DNA of 64,000 nucleotides, from assembly GCF_030719035.1 (NCBI RefSeq), contig NZ_CP132203.1, forward strand, positions 1,488,001 to 1,552,000, given 5' to 3'. Source of the stretch: Hahella sp. HNIBRBA332. GTDB taxonomy: Bacteria > Pseudomonadota > Gammaproteobacteria > Pseudomonadales > Oleiphilaceae. The notes below the pieces were generated by a model. That model was not told the origin of the DNA. It worked only from the letters and a program-made list of their open reading frames with translations, and ran no database searches. The translations under genes and the position numbers were made by a program. Positions 23,576 through 32,899 of this stretch are shown piece by piece (within the stretch, counting starts at the first letter, position 1; every line of letters begins with the position of its first letter).

Positions 23576-24346
23576 ATGCACTTCACCATTGATCTCTCTT
23601 GGGCATGGGCCTGGTGGCTCCTGTCCATACGGCTGGCGTTAGTGGTGATGGCTTCTCCTTTTGATATGTTTGGACGTTTACCTGGGCGTATCAGGTTTTT
23701 CCTGGTTTGCGCCCTGGCTTTGTTGATGGTGCGTTTCTCGCCGACTGCGGGTGCGCAACTGCCATCTTCAATAGTCGAGATGGCGTTAGCCTGTGCGAAT
23801 GAGTTGGTACTGGGATTGGCGATGGCTTTAGGTCTTCATGCCGCCTTTACCGTCTTTCAGATATCTGGCAGGCTGATTGACTTTCAGTCAGGCTTCGGCG
23901 CGGCGAATATAATGAATCCCGCAACAAACTCGGCGGAGCCGTTGATGGGAACAATATTGCTGTTTTTCGCCACCTTCGTTTTTTTTAGCATGGATGCGCA
24001 TCACATGGTGATTAAAGGGCTTGCGTATAGTGTCGCCCAAGTACCACCGGGCTCTGGTTTAGCAAGAATGGATTTTAATGGCGCTATGAAGCAGGTGGGA
24101 CTGATGTTCTCATTCGCCATGGTGCTCGCGGCACCTGTTTTGGCGGTGCTGTTTTTGTTGGATGTGGGTGTAGCAGTCATGGCGAGGACGATGCCGCAAA
24201 TGAACGTTTACTTTCTCTTTCTGCCATTAAAAGTGGCGTTAGGGATTATAGTGACGGCGCTTTCACTCAAATACCTGACTCCATTAATTGGAGAAGTGTT
24301 TATTTCTATATTCCGCTACTGGAGCGGAATGCTGACAGTCATCTGA
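23576..24346 (+). CDS. fliR: flagellar export gate protein FliR
   Basis: 256 residues, typical length, with six or so membrane helices. GRLIDFQSGFGAANIMNPAT matches the conserved FliR stretch after helix 3. It completes the FliPQR channel. The gene lies between fliQ and flhB in the common order. Confidence 0.93.
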   Translation: MHFTIDLSWAWAWWLLSIRLALVVMASPFDMFGRLPGRIRFFLVCALALLMVRFSPTAGAQLPSSIVEMALACANELVLGLAMALGLHAAFTVFQISGRLIDFQSGFGAANIMNPATNSAEPLMGTILLFFATFVFFSMDAHHMVIKGLAYSVAQVPPGSGLARMDFNGAMKQVGLMFSFAMVLAAPVLAVLFLLDVGVAVMARTMPQMNVYFLFLPLKVALGIIVTALSLKYLTPLIGEVFISIFRYWSGMLTVI

Positions 24347-24353
24347 AGTAGTT

Positions 24354-25466
24354 ATGGCAGAGTCGCAACCGGATAAGTCTGAAAAGACCGAACCCCCTTC
24401 GCCCTTTAAACTCCAAGAGGCGAAGAAGAAAGGCAGTGTGGCGAAGAGTCAGGAAGTCAATCATGTCTTCGCTCTCGCCGCCGGTGCGCTGCTATTGTGG
24501 TCAGTATCGCAGGATCTCGCCACGCGTTTCTTCAGCTTGTGTCAAAAGCTATTTGTAGATGCGGCGTCTGTTGACTTTGACGTTATGACGGTCAGAGCCT
24601 GGGGCGTCTGGATTATCTCGGAGATAGGCTGGATATTGAGTCCGTTGCTGGTTGTAATGATGGTTATCGGTGTGTTGTGCTCAATGGCTCAAACAGGGCC
24701 AGTATTTTCTTTCCATCCAATCAAACCTGACATTAAACGAATCAATCCAATCGCAGGCTTTAAGCGCTTGTTCTCCATCAAAATATTGTTTGAGCTAGTG
24801 AAGAACCTGATAAAGCTTGCTTTGCTGGGGAGTGTTTTGTACTGGGCTTTGGCTGGCCTGATGCCAGATCTCTTCGGGTTAACCGCCAAGTCGGCGGCGA
24901 CAGCGTTGCCGGCATTCACTGGATATGCTGCGGGTATTATTTTCAAACTGACGGCCGCGCTCTTGTTGATCGCAGTCATTGATATGTTGTTCACTCGCTG
25001 GGAGTTTATGCGCAACATGCGCATGACCAAGAAAGAAGTTAAAGACGAGATTAAAAGGCGCGAGGGAGACCCTCACATAAGGGCGAAAAGAAAGGAACTG
25101 GAAAGGGAGCTGCGAAAACGAAGTGGCTCCGCAGCCAGTGTTCCTGAGGCGGACCTGATTATCACTAACCCGGAACACTACGCAGTGGTTGTAAAGTATG
25201 ACGCAAAAAAAATGGCTGCGCCGACAGTGACTGGGAAAGGGATGGACGCCATGGCGAAACATCTACGGGACATAGCGCGCCAGCATCAGGTGCCCATTAT
25301 TCAGGATCCGCCGCTGGCCCGTTATTTATTCAAGAAAACTGAGATTGGCTCGATGATTCCAGAGGATGCGTTTGTGGGGGTGGCAAGAGCTTTACGCCGC
25401 GCTTATCAAATCAAAAGAGAACGGCAGGGGAGAGATCAGTTTAGCGTGAAAAGGGCCGCCACATGA
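24354..25466 (+). CDS. flhB: flagellar export switch protein FlhB
   Basis: 370 residues. Acidic N-terminus with EKTEPPSPFKLQEAKKKG, four membrane helices, then a cytoplasmic domain with the autocleavage motif NPEH at residues 272-275 (usual NPTH). Asn and Pro, the residues needed for cleavage, are kept. FlhB controls the switch from rod/hook to late substrates. Its presence with an intact motif suggests that substrate switching is retained. Its stop overlaps the start of flhA. Confidence 0.93.
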   Translation: MAESQPDKSEKTEPPSPFKLQEAKKKGSVAKSQEVNHVFALAAGALLLWSVSQDLATRFFSLCQKLFVDAASVDFDVMTVRAWGVWIISEIGWILSPLLVVMMVIGVLCSMAQTGPVFSFHPIKPDIKRINPIAGFKRLFSIKILFELVKNLIKLALLGSVLYWALAGLMPDLFGLTAKSAATALPAFTGYAAGIIFKLTAALLLIAVIDMLFTRWEFMRNMRMTKKEVKDEIKRREGDPHIRAKRKELERELRKRSGSAASVPEADLIITNPEHYAVVVKYDAKKMAAPTVTGKGMDAMAKHLRDIARQHQVPIIQDPPLARYLFKKTEIGSMIPEDAFVGVARALRRAYQIKRERQGRDQFSVKRAAT

Positions 25467-27556
25467 TGAATAGACCATCGATGGCTTCATTGCTGGGAAC
25501 ACGCAGCGAGCTTGCGCTTGTATTGGGAATGGTGGGCATACTGCTGGTGCTTTTTACGCCTATTCCTTCGCAGCTATTGGATGTGCTGCTCATTATTAAT
25601 TTCAGTTTTGGTTTGTTGATCCTTTTATTAACTTTCTTTGTTGATAAACCACTGGGATTCTCAACCTTTCCTTCTTTATTGCTTATCGCAACGCTCTTCA
25701 GGCTGTCTCTCAATATCGCCGCAACACGACTTATTTTGTCTGATGGCGATGCCGGCGATGTGATTAACGCCATCGGCACTTATGTTGTTGGCGGTAACTA
25801 CGTTATAGGGCTTGTCGTTTTTCTCATATTGATTGTCGTTCAGTATGTGGTGGTCACCAATGGCGCCCAAAGGGTGGCGGAAGTAGCCGCTCGATTTACC
25901 TTGGATAGTATGCCGGGTAAACAAATGAGCATTGATGCTGACATGAACATGGGGCTCATTGATGAAAAAGAGGCTCGAGAAAGGCGTCAGAATATTGAGC
26001 GCGAAGCCAGTTTTTATGGGGCAATGGACGGCGCCAGTAAGTTTGTGAAAGGCGACGCCATTGCGGGTATTTTAATAATTCTGATCGACATCATTGGCGG
26101 GTTGACTGTTGGGATTGCGCAGCGAGGCCTTAGCTGGGGCGAGGCGCTTCACAGCTATACTTTGCTGACAGTCGGGGACGGCATTGTTACTCAGATCCCC
26201 GCACTGGTTATTTCCACTGCCACAGGCATTATCATCACCCGCGCAGCGACAGACGCATTTCTCGGTGATGAAATATCCAGGCAGGTCACTCGTTATCCAA
26301 AGAGCCTTGTCATTGTTACTCTGGGGTTGCTTGCATTATTGCTCCTGCCAGGAATCCCTGCGCTCCCGATTTTTATTGTCGCATCACTGATGGCTGCGTT
26401 GGTGGTGTATGCCTTCAAACAGAACAAGTACCAGGAAGCTGAGGATAGCGTCGAAGATCAGGAAGATGCGGAAAAGGATATTTATGAAGAGCTGAAAGTC
26501 GAACCTTTGGAGATTTCTCTTGGGCCTGCTATCGCTGGATATCTAGGGGCGAGTGAAGGCGCTTTGATGGATGAAATCAAAAGGCTCCGCAAACAGCTGG
26601 CGCTTGAGCTGGGATTCGTTTTGCCGAATGTGAAGATATATCAGACAGATCGCAATAATGAACGTGAATATAAAGTCTGCGTGCATGGCGCCCAAGTGGC
26701 GGAAGGTGAGTTGTACTCAGATCGAATATTGGCGATCAGTGCACAGGACTTGACGGATAAATTACCTGGGGTGTCGGTGAAAGACCCTACCTATGGGCTG
26801 CCGGCGGTCTGGATAGAAGAGAATTTAAAAGAAAAAGCGCGGCAGCTTAACTGTACTTTGGTTGATCCGTTGACAGTGATGTTAACTCATGTGAATGAAA
26901 CCGTCAGGTCGCAAGCGCCGGCCCTTTTAACCCGGTCAGAAACAGAAAAACTGATGGGAAGAGTACGTACAGCGCAGTCCTCTTTGTATGAAGAGCTGGT
27001 TCCCAATACGTTGACGCTCTCCGATATTCAAAAAGTCCTGCAGCAATTGCTGCAGGAAAAAGTGTCTATCAGAAACATTGAGCTTATTGCAGAGGCGTTG
27101 GTCGACGCAGGTAAAGTGAGTAAGGACCATGAGCAGTTAGCGGATCAAGTGAGGCAAAAGCTTGGCGCCGAAATCTGCCAGGATTTGGTTGCGCAGGACC
27201 GTTACCTTCATGTTATGAGTTTGGATCCGGGAGTTGAGCAGCTGATGCAGTCCGGCATCAGAGTGACGGAACAAGGTGCGTCTTTATATATCGATCCGAA
27301 GTTGACGGAGCAGGTGTTAAGCAGCATGGCTCGTCAGGTTGAGAAAATGATGTCAGCCGGCTTGAAGCCTGTGCTGATTACCTCACCTGGTATTCGCCGG
27401 CATATAAGAAAACTGTCAAGTCGACTATTGCCTCATCTTACTGTGTTGGCGTTAACCGAGGTTCCTGTCGGTATGAACATCAAATCGTTTTCTATTGTGG
27501 AAGTCGATCGTGGCTTGATTAACCGCGCGACGAATAAAGAAAGGAAGGAAAGTTAA
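25463..27556 (+). CDS. flhA: flagellar export apparatus protein FlhA
   Basis: 697 residues, full length. The N-terminal half has about eight membrane helices with the FHIPEP-family signature (GDAGDVINAIGTYVVGGNYV, KGDAIAGILIILIDIIGG, LLTVGDGIVTQIPALVIS). The C-terminal cytoplasmic ring domain follows from about residue 330. It starts in an ATGA overlap with flhB, indicating translational coupling. Confidence 0.95.
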   Translation: MMNRPSMASLLGTRSELALVLGMVGILLVLFTPIPSQLLDVLLIINFSFGLLILLLTFFVDKPLGFSTFPSLLLIATLFRLSLNIAATRLILSDGDAGDVINAIGTYVVGGNYVIGLVVFLILIVVQYVVVTNGAQRVAEVAARFTLDSMPGKQMSIDADMNMGLIDEKEARERRQNIEREASFYGAMDGASKFVKGDAIAGILIILIDIIGGLTVGIAQRGLSWGEALHSYTLLTVGDGIVTQIPALVISTATGIIITRAATDAFLGDEISRQVTRYPKSLVIVTLGLLALLLLPGIPALPIFIVASLMAALVVYAFKQNKYQEAEDSVEDQEDAEKDIYEELKVEPLEISLGPAIAGYLGASEGALMDEIKRLRKQLALELGFVLPNVKIYQTDRNNEREYKVCVHGAQVAEGELYSDRILAISAQDLTDKLPGVSVKDPTYGLPAVWIEENLKEKARQLNCTLVDPLTVMLTHVNETVRSQAPALLTRSETEKLMGRVRTAQSSLYEELVPNTLTLSDIQKVLQQLLQEKVSIRNIELIAEALVDAGKVSKDHEQLADQVRQKLGAEICQDLVAQDRYLHVMSLDPGVEQLMQSGIRVTEQGASLYIDPKLTEQVLSSMARQVEKMMSAGLKPVLITSPGIRRHIRKLSSRLLPHLTVLALTEVPVGMNIKSFSIVEVDRGLINRATNKERKES

Positions 27557-27557
27557 T

Positions 27558-28265
27558 ATGGCTGACGTAGTAAGTGCAATTCAGCTTACCTTGAACGCTG
27601 ATTTGGAACGTTTACGGACTATTAGTCAGAACTTATCTAATCAAGGCGCTCCAGCATATAAGCGTGACCAATTGATCGTGGATAAGTTTCAAACTGCATT
27701 TATGAATGAGGCAAAACTAGAGCCAGATTTGACGCTGCAGAAAGACTTCACTCAGGGCGCTTTCAAGATGACAGGTAACGCCTTGGACATCGCTTTGGAT
27801 GGAGAGGGTTTTCTTATGGCCTCTTCCGGCGATAAAACGCTTTTCACTCGGAAGGGGCAACTGCGTCTGAACCCAGACGGCTATCTGGGGCTGGTCACGG
27901 GGGAGAGAGTGTTAGGACGTAGCGGACCTGTTGCGCTGAGTGATACTGATTTTGAAGTGCAGCCAGACGGGTCAATCGTTCAGGACGGCGTTGTATTGGA
28001 CAAGCTGGCGATAGCTGTATTTCAGAACCCCGAGCAGCTGAGCTACGCCGGCGAGGGGCTTTTCGAAAATCCATCTATGCAGGCTTCAACAGAGGCGTCA
28101 GATACCCAGGTTATGCAGTCTTATTTGGAAATGTCCAACGTCAATACAATGGAAGAGATCGTAAGACTGGTTGAGCTCACACGTCATTATCAGTTGTCGC
28201 ACAATGTGCTGAAAGCCTATGACGGCTCAATAGACAGCGCCATTAGCACTTTAGGAAAATTTTAG
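27558..28265 (+). CDS. flgF: flagellar proximal rod protein FlgF
   Basis: 235 residues. N-terminal rod motif (LRTISQNLSNQGAPAYKRDQ), central GNALDIALDGEGFLM and C-terminal LEMSNVNTMEEIVRLVELTR helix. No signal peptide, as expected for an axial protein exported by the type III route. Start ATG one base after the flhA stop. Confidence 0.88.
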   Translation: MADVVSAIQLTLNADLERLRTISQNLSNQGAPAYKRDQLIVDKFQTAFMNEAKLEPDLTLQKDFTQGAFKMTGNALDIALDGEGFLMASSGDKTLFTRKGQLRLNPDGYLGLVTGERVLGRSGPVALSDTDFEVQPDGSIVQDGVVLDKLAIAVFQNPEQLSYAGEGLFENPSMQASTEASDTQVMQSYLEMSNVNTMEEIVRLVELTRHYQLSHNVLKAYDGSIDSAISTLGKF

Positions 28266-28277
28266 GAGATCCGGTTC

Positions 28278-29042
28278 ATGATTGATGCGTTGTATGTGGC
28301 TGAAACTGGTTTACAAGCCGGACAGAAGCAGATTGAAACCATCTCAAATAATATGGCGAACCTTAACACCATCGCATACAAGAAAAGTCGGGTGGCGTTT
28401 GGCGACTTGATCAGTCGTCAGCCCGCAACGTCGGCGGCAGGAAGAAAAGGGGTTAACTCCGTCGGAATGGGGACAAAGGTCGCTGAAGTCACCATGCAAT
28501 TTGACTCTGGAGACCTGAAAGTCACTGAGAATCAACTGGATCTGGCGATACGTGGAGACGGTTTCTTTGAGGTTATGCTGGAAAACGGCGAGTACGGCTA
28601 TACCCGAAACGGCGCGCTCAAGATCGATGAGGACGGCTATCTGTCAACGCTTACCGGGTTGCGTCTATCTGATCAGATTCAGATTCCGCCCGATGCAGCC
28701 AAAATGCAGATTTCCACCGACGGCGTGGTGAAGGTACTGATCGGCGAGGACGTTCTTGAAGTTGGCGAAATACAGCTGGCCAAGTTCATCAATGATCAGG
28801 CTTTGGAATCTGCTGGACAAGGGCTGTACATTCCGGCGGATGATGCGGGAGCCCCTCTTTATTCGCAAGCGGGCTCCAATGGGCTGGGAATGATTCAACA
28901 AGGGTTTCTGGAAAGTTCGAACGTTGATCTGGTGAAAGAGTTGGTGGAGCTGGTGACCGCTCAGCGGGGCTATCAAGCTAATTCTCATGTCATCAGAGCG
29001 GCGGATGAAATCATGCAGATTACAAACGACCTTCGTGGTTAA
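28278..29042 (+). CDS. flgG: flagellar distal rod protein FlgG
   Basis: 254 residues, near the usual 260. MIDALYVAETGLQAGQKQIE, SNNMANLNTIAYKKSRVAF, and the C-terminal GFLESSNVDLVKELVELVTA are classic FlgG features. ATG 28278 is preceded by AGGAGA. Confidence 0.93.
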   Translation: MIDALYVAETGLQAGQKQIETISNNMANLNTIAYKKSRVAFGDLISRQPATSAAGRKGVNSVGMGTKVAEVTMQFDSGDLKVTENQLDLAIRGDGFFEVMLENGEYGYTRNGALKIDEDGYLSTLTGLRLSDQIQIPPDAAKMQISTDGVVKVLIGEDVLEVGEIQLAKFINDQALESAGQGLYIPADDAGAPLYSQAGSNGLGMIQQGFLESSNVDLVKELVELVTAQRGYQANSHVIRAADEIMQITNDLRG

Positions 29043-29057
29043 TCTCTTTCGCGGCGT

Positions 29058-30059
29058 TTGATGTCAGTTCTAATGCGCTTATTTTGGTGCTTGGCGATAG
29101 GAATATGCAGCATGCCGTGTGCGGCTGAAAATCGCCTGACGCTAAGCCCTTATGCAACCTTGATAGGTGTAAACGAACCAGGGGCGAGAAAGCAGGTCAT
29201 GCAAGTCGAGTTAAGTCGTCTCGGGGCGGTACGATTGGACCCGGCTCAGGATGAAAATATGCTGCCGACTATTCAGCTTTCATCGCGTCAGCTTAGTGCT
29301 GAGTCTATTTCCAAAACGGAAATACAAAAGCAGCTTACGCATTGGAGTTCTAATGTAAGCATGCCCTCCTGGAGATTGGAGGGACCGGATCATATCCAGC
29401 TTAAGGTTGCGGCTGAAAAGATCGACCTGGATGCGCTAGATGAAAAAGCTGGCGCTTATTTAAAGCGTTGGCTTGTCGAAGCTGGTTTTCAAGAGGTTGA
29501 GGTAACCCCGGTAAGCGGCAGGAAAAGAAACATTCTGGTTTCTAAACAGATAGCGGGAATACAAATTCGTCCCCTGGAAGTGGGTGTTTTGTCTCGCCGC
29601 ATATGCGTTTGGGCGGATATCGTCGATGTTTCCGGCGCAGTACTTAATAGTGCGCCAGTGTGGTTTGACGTATCAGCTATGGGGGAAGTTTGGACGCCCT
29701 CGGTAGACGCGGATAAAGGGAGGCTGGTGGGCTCTCATCCCTTGAAGAGAGAGCTGATTGATGTCGCTGCGGCGGGTATTGAACCTGCATCGAGAAGGGA
29801 CTTCGAAGGTAAAGAGTTCTCAAAACGGGTCGGGGCGGGCCAGCCAATTACCAAGGATATGCTTCGGGCAGTTCCGGAAGTTAAAAACGGCGATATTGTC
29901 TCTGTTGAGGTGCGTGTTGGCACGGTGTATCTGCGCAGTCGAGCTGAGGCCATGCATGACGCTTACGTGGGCGATCGAGTCAAATTAAAGTCGGTTAGCA
30001 GTGGAGAAACCATGTTGGGCGTGGTTCTGTCAGCTGGTCGAGTGTGGATAGGAAGTTAA
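29058..30059 (+). CDS. flgA: P-ring assembly chaperone FlgA (long form)
   Basis: 333 residues with a signal peptide (MRLFWCLAIGICSMPCAAEN). The C-terminal SAF domain is recognisable (GAGQPITKDMLRAVPEVKNG, then VGDRVKLKSVSSGETMLGVV). This is longer than the usual 220-250 residues, with an N-terminal extension of about 100. FlgA helps FlgI assemble in the periplasm. Start ATG 29058 follows an imperfect ribosome site. Confidence 0.82.
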   Translation: MMSVLMRLFWCLAIGICSMPCAAENRLTLSPYATLIGVNEPGARKQVMQVELSRLGAVRLDPAQDENMLPTIQLSSRQLSAESISKTEIQKQLTHWSSNVSMPSWRLEGPDHIQLKVAAEKIDLDALDEKAGAYLKRWLVEAGFQEVEVTPVSGRKRNILVSKQIAGIQIRPLEVGVLSRRICVWADIVDVSGAVLNSAPVWFDVSAMGEVWTPSVDADKGRLVGSHPLKRELIDVAAAGIEPASRRDFEGKEFSKRVGAGQPITKDMLRAVPEVKNGDIVSVEVRVGTVYLRSRAEAMHDAYVGDRVKLKSVSSGETMLGVVLSAGRVWIGS

Positions 30060-30061
30060 TT

Positions 30062-30640
30062 GTGAAGTGGTTAATACGAGCATTTTGTTTGTTAAGCGTG
30101 CTAGGGCTGCCGAACCTGGTACTTGCCGAGAGTCTGTTTGATGAGGCCAGCTTCCGGCCTTTGACGTCAGATAAGAAAGCCTACCGGGTAGGCGATAACC
30201 TGACGGTTCTGATTGTAGAAGTATCTAAAGCCGGCGCGAGCAGCGACTCGAAGGTTAATCAGTCATTAGAGGCTTCCGGTTCATTTGGGCAAACCAATCG
30301 TACGGAAGTGGGCAGCCTTGAACTTGGACTAGGTAGAAACAGCGGCGCCAGCACGCAACGTGAAGGTGAGTTGCGAGCCCGCGTCAGTGTTGATGTTATC
30401 GATAAGGACGATGTGGGCAGACTGCTGATCTCTGGCGAGCAGAAAATTACGGTTAACGGCGAAAAACAGACGATTAAGTTAACCGGCTGGGTAAGGGAAG
30501 AGGACATCACAGCGCAAAATACGATTCTCTCAACCAGAATTTCCGACGCGCAAATCGAATACAACGGAAAAGGCATCTTAGGAGATTCCGATGATAGAGG
30601 CTTTATTCACTGGTTCCTTACCAAGGTGGGCTTGATATGA
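30062..30640 (+). CDS. flgH: L-ring protein FlgH without a lipobox
   Basis: 192 residues from GTG 30062, with AGGAAG upstream; the frame opens at 30044 but that start is poorer. It has AESLFDEASFRPLTSDKKAYRVGDNLTV and QREGELRARVSVDVIDKDD, typical of FlgH. Most FlgH are lipoproteins; here the signal peptide ends VLAES with no Cys near the cleavage site. The L ring may therefore be held differently. It is shorter than the common 220-230 residues. Confidence 0.85.
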   Translation: MKWLIRAFCLLSVLGLPNLVLAESLFDEASFRPLTSDKKAYRVGDNLTVLIVEVSKAGASSDSKVNQSLEASGSFGQTNRTEVGSLELGLGRNSGASTQREGELRARVSVDVIDKDDVGRLLISGEQKITVNGEKQTIKLTGWVREEDITAQNTILSTRISDAQIEYNGKGILGDSDDRGFIHWFLTKVGLI

Positions 30641-31761
30641 GTCTCTTTATTAGACGACTTTATTGGTCGCTGGCGTTGATATGTTTTGTCGTAGCGCAAA
30701 CAGCCAGCGCCTCATCTGTGCGCCTGAAAGAGTTGGCTCGAATCGAGGGTGTGAGAGAAAACTCATTGTTTGGTTATGGACTGGTCGTCGGACTGGCGGG
30801 CACGGGCGATACCCACAGAAGTAAGGCGACCTTGCAAAGTATCGCAAATACCCTTCAACAATTTGGCATTAGTCTGAATTCTGACGAAATCGCCAGCCGC
30901 AACGTCGCGGCGGTGACATTGACGGCCAAGCTACCCCCTTTTGCAAACAGCGGCGATATGATTGACGTGAATGTTTCGTCTATGGGAGACGCCAGAAGCC
31001 TGGTTGGCGGAACGCTGTTGCTGGCTCCGCTAAAAGCGGTGAACGGTAAGATCTATGCGGTTGCGCAAGGTCAGGTTTCCGTGGGTGGCTTCAGTTACGA
31101 TCTGAATGGCAACGTAGTGCAGAAGAACCACCCTACCGTTGGCGTTATTCCCTCTGGCGCTTCAGTGGAGAGAGGACTCTCGACAGACTTGGTCGGGGAG
31201 GATGGGTATATCAATGTCATATTGAATCAGCCGGATTTTACAACTGCCAGCCGTATCAAGAACGCCATTAATAAGACTTTAGGTTCTGGCAAAGCAAGGG
31301 CCGTTCATGCTGGTAAGGTCTCGGTTTTGGCCCCGGTTGGCGAATATGATCTTGTTGACTACTTGACCCGGATTGAAAATGCGGTCATTGAGCCTGACCG
31401 AGTCGCCACGGTAGTGGTCAACGAACGAACAGGGACTGTGGTGGCGGGCGGCGATGTCACCATCGACAACGTCACTATTTCCCACGGCAATATCAAAGTG
31501 GTGATTTCCACTGACTATCAAGTGTCGCAGCCAATATTTGTAAGAGAAACTGGTAGAGGGGTTTCGACAGTGGTCACGCCGGATACATCAATTGATGTTG
31601 AAGAGTCTGTTGCGGAGCCTGTTCGCTTATCTTCCGGCGCCTCAATTGCGGATCTTGTGACGGCGTTGCGGCAGATTAAGACCAGTACTCGAGACGTCAT
31701 TACGATACTGCAACTGATAAAAACGGCCGGCGCACTCCATGCGCAGCTAGTCATTCAATAA
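30637..31761 (+). CDS. flgI: P-ring protein FlgI
   Basis: 374 residues. Signal peptide ending ASA, then the highly conserved VRLKELARIEGVRENSLFGYGLVVGLAGTGD region and NVAAVTLTAKLPPFANSGD. The C-terminus has VIEPDRVATVVVNERTGTVV. Overlaps flgH by 4 bases. Builds the peptidoglycan-level ring around the rod. Confidence 0.95.
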   Translation: MSLFIRRLYWSLALICFVVAQTASASSVRLKELARIEGVRENSLFGYGLVVGLAGTGDTHRSKATLQSIANTLQQFGISLNSDEIASRNVAAVTLTAKLPPFANSGDMIDVNVSSMGDARSLVGGTLLLAPLKAVNGKIYAVAQGQVSVGGFSYDLNGNVVQKNHPTVGVIPSGASVERGLSTDLVGEDGYINVILNQPDFTTASRIKNAINKTLGSGKARAVHAGKVSVLAPVGEYDLVDYLTRIENAVIEPDRVATVVVNERTGTVVAGGDVTIDNVTISHGNIKVVISTDYQVSQPIFVRETGRGVSTVVTPDTSIDVEESVAEPVRLSSGASIADLVTALRQIKTSTRDVITILQLIKTAGALHAQLVIQ

Positions 31762-31800
31762 AGCGGCGATGCTGCGAACAACTCGAAAGCGTAGTCATAT

Positions 31801-32178
31801 ATGGAATTTTTAACTTCAGTTACATCGACACTCTTGAATAAATCGTTAGATGCGGCGCAGCTACAGCAGCGTTTAATCGCCCAAAACGTGGCTAATGCGT
31901 CGACAGAAGGCTATAGAGCCATGTCTCTTAACTTTAAGGCCGCTCTGCAACATATCGACGCAGTCGCCAACAGCAGCTTGAATGATGCGGATAAGGTTGA
32001 CCGCATTAACAACGTGAATTTCAACCAGTTCGTCTCTCTGGAAGAAACGGCGGCGAAAGTTGAGCTGGATGAGCAAATCCTGGCGCTGAATAAAAATGTC
32101 ATCAACTACCAGGCGCTGCTAACCGCTAAATCGAAGTTAGGCGGAATTATGAAACTGGCTATTAATGGGGGACGTTAA
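31801..32178 (+). CDS. flgB: flagellar rod protein FlgB
   Basis: 125 residues. Short rod subunit with LIAQNVANASTEGYRAMSLN near the N-terminus and LNKNVINYQALLTAKSKLGG at the C-terminus. It starts 39 bases after flgI and is followed after two bases by flgC. Confidence 0.88.
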   Translation: MEFLTSVTSTLLNKSLDAAQLQQRLIAQNVANASTEGYRAMSLNFKAALQHIDAVANSSLNDADKVDRINNVNFNQFVSLEETAAKVELDEQILALNKNVINYQALLTAKSKLGGIMKLAINGGR

Positions 32179-32180
32179 TC

Positions 32181-32582
32181 ATGGATTACTTGCAAGTTTT
32201 TGACATTAGCGGCTCTGGACTTGATTTCCAAAAGCTCCGGCTGCAAGCGGTTGCGACGAATCTGGCCAATGTGTATTCCACTACGTCGAAGGCCGGCGCT
32301 TCCTTTAAGCCTCTTATGGCTGTCGCGACGGCTGAGCAGACTGGCGGCGCTCTGCGAGGGGTCGGAGATATGCAGTTGGTGGAAAGAGACGTTGAGCCTC
32401 GCTTGAAATACGACCCTGCGCACCCTCATGCGAATGCCGAGGGGTATGTGGAAATGCCCGCGATTAATCCAGTCGATGAAATGACCTCCATGATGCTGGC
32501 TACCCGCGCATATGAAGCCAATATCAGCGTCATGAGCGCAGCGAAAACGATGGCGTTGAAAGCACTGGAAATAGGAAGTTAA
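32181..32582 (+). CDS. flgC: flagellar rod protein FlgC
   Basis: 133 residues. LRLQAVATNLANVYSTTSKA, then YVEMPAINPVDEMTSMMLAT and YEANISVMSAAKTMALKALE are clear FlgC features. Paired with flgB as usual. Confidence 0.92.
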   Translation: MDYLQVFDISGSGLDFQKLRLQAVATNLANVYSTTSKAGASFKPLMAVATAEQTGGALRGVGDMQLVERDVEPRLKYDPAHPHANAEGYVEMPAINPVDEMTSMMLATRAYEANISVMSAAKTMALKALEIGS

Positions 32583-32585
32583 AGA

Positions 32586-32882
32586 ATGACAGTTGAAGCA
32601 ATATTGGGTGTCGGCGCAATTGGGGAAAGCTCGCTTCTTCAAAAATCCGCCAAGACGAGCGGTGTTTCTTTTGCTGACTGGCTTGGCGGTGAAGTCCAGC
32701 AGGTTAACCAACAGATAGCCGCCGCTGACAGCGCTGCAAGATCTTTGGCTACTGGAGACGCCGAAAATCTGCATCAGGTGATGATAGCTTTAGATAAAGC
32801 GCAGCTATCCATGAGCCTGATGGTTGAAGTGAGAAATCGCCTTCTTGAGAGCTATCAAGAAGTGATGAGAATGTCTATTTAA
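32586..32882 (+). CDS. fliE: MS-ring/rod junction protein FliE
   Basis: 98 residues. C-terminal ALDKAQLSMSLMVEVRNRLL followed by ESYQEVMRMSI is the conserved FliE end. It connects the rod to the FliF ring and is the first exported axial protein. Confidence 0.9.
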   Translation: MTVEAILGVGAIGESSLLQKSAKTSGVSFADWLGGEVQQVNQQIAAADSAARSLATGDAENLHQVMIALDKAQLSMSLMVEVRNRLLESYQEVMRMSI

Positions 32883-32899
32883 TTTAAAGGTAGTAACAG

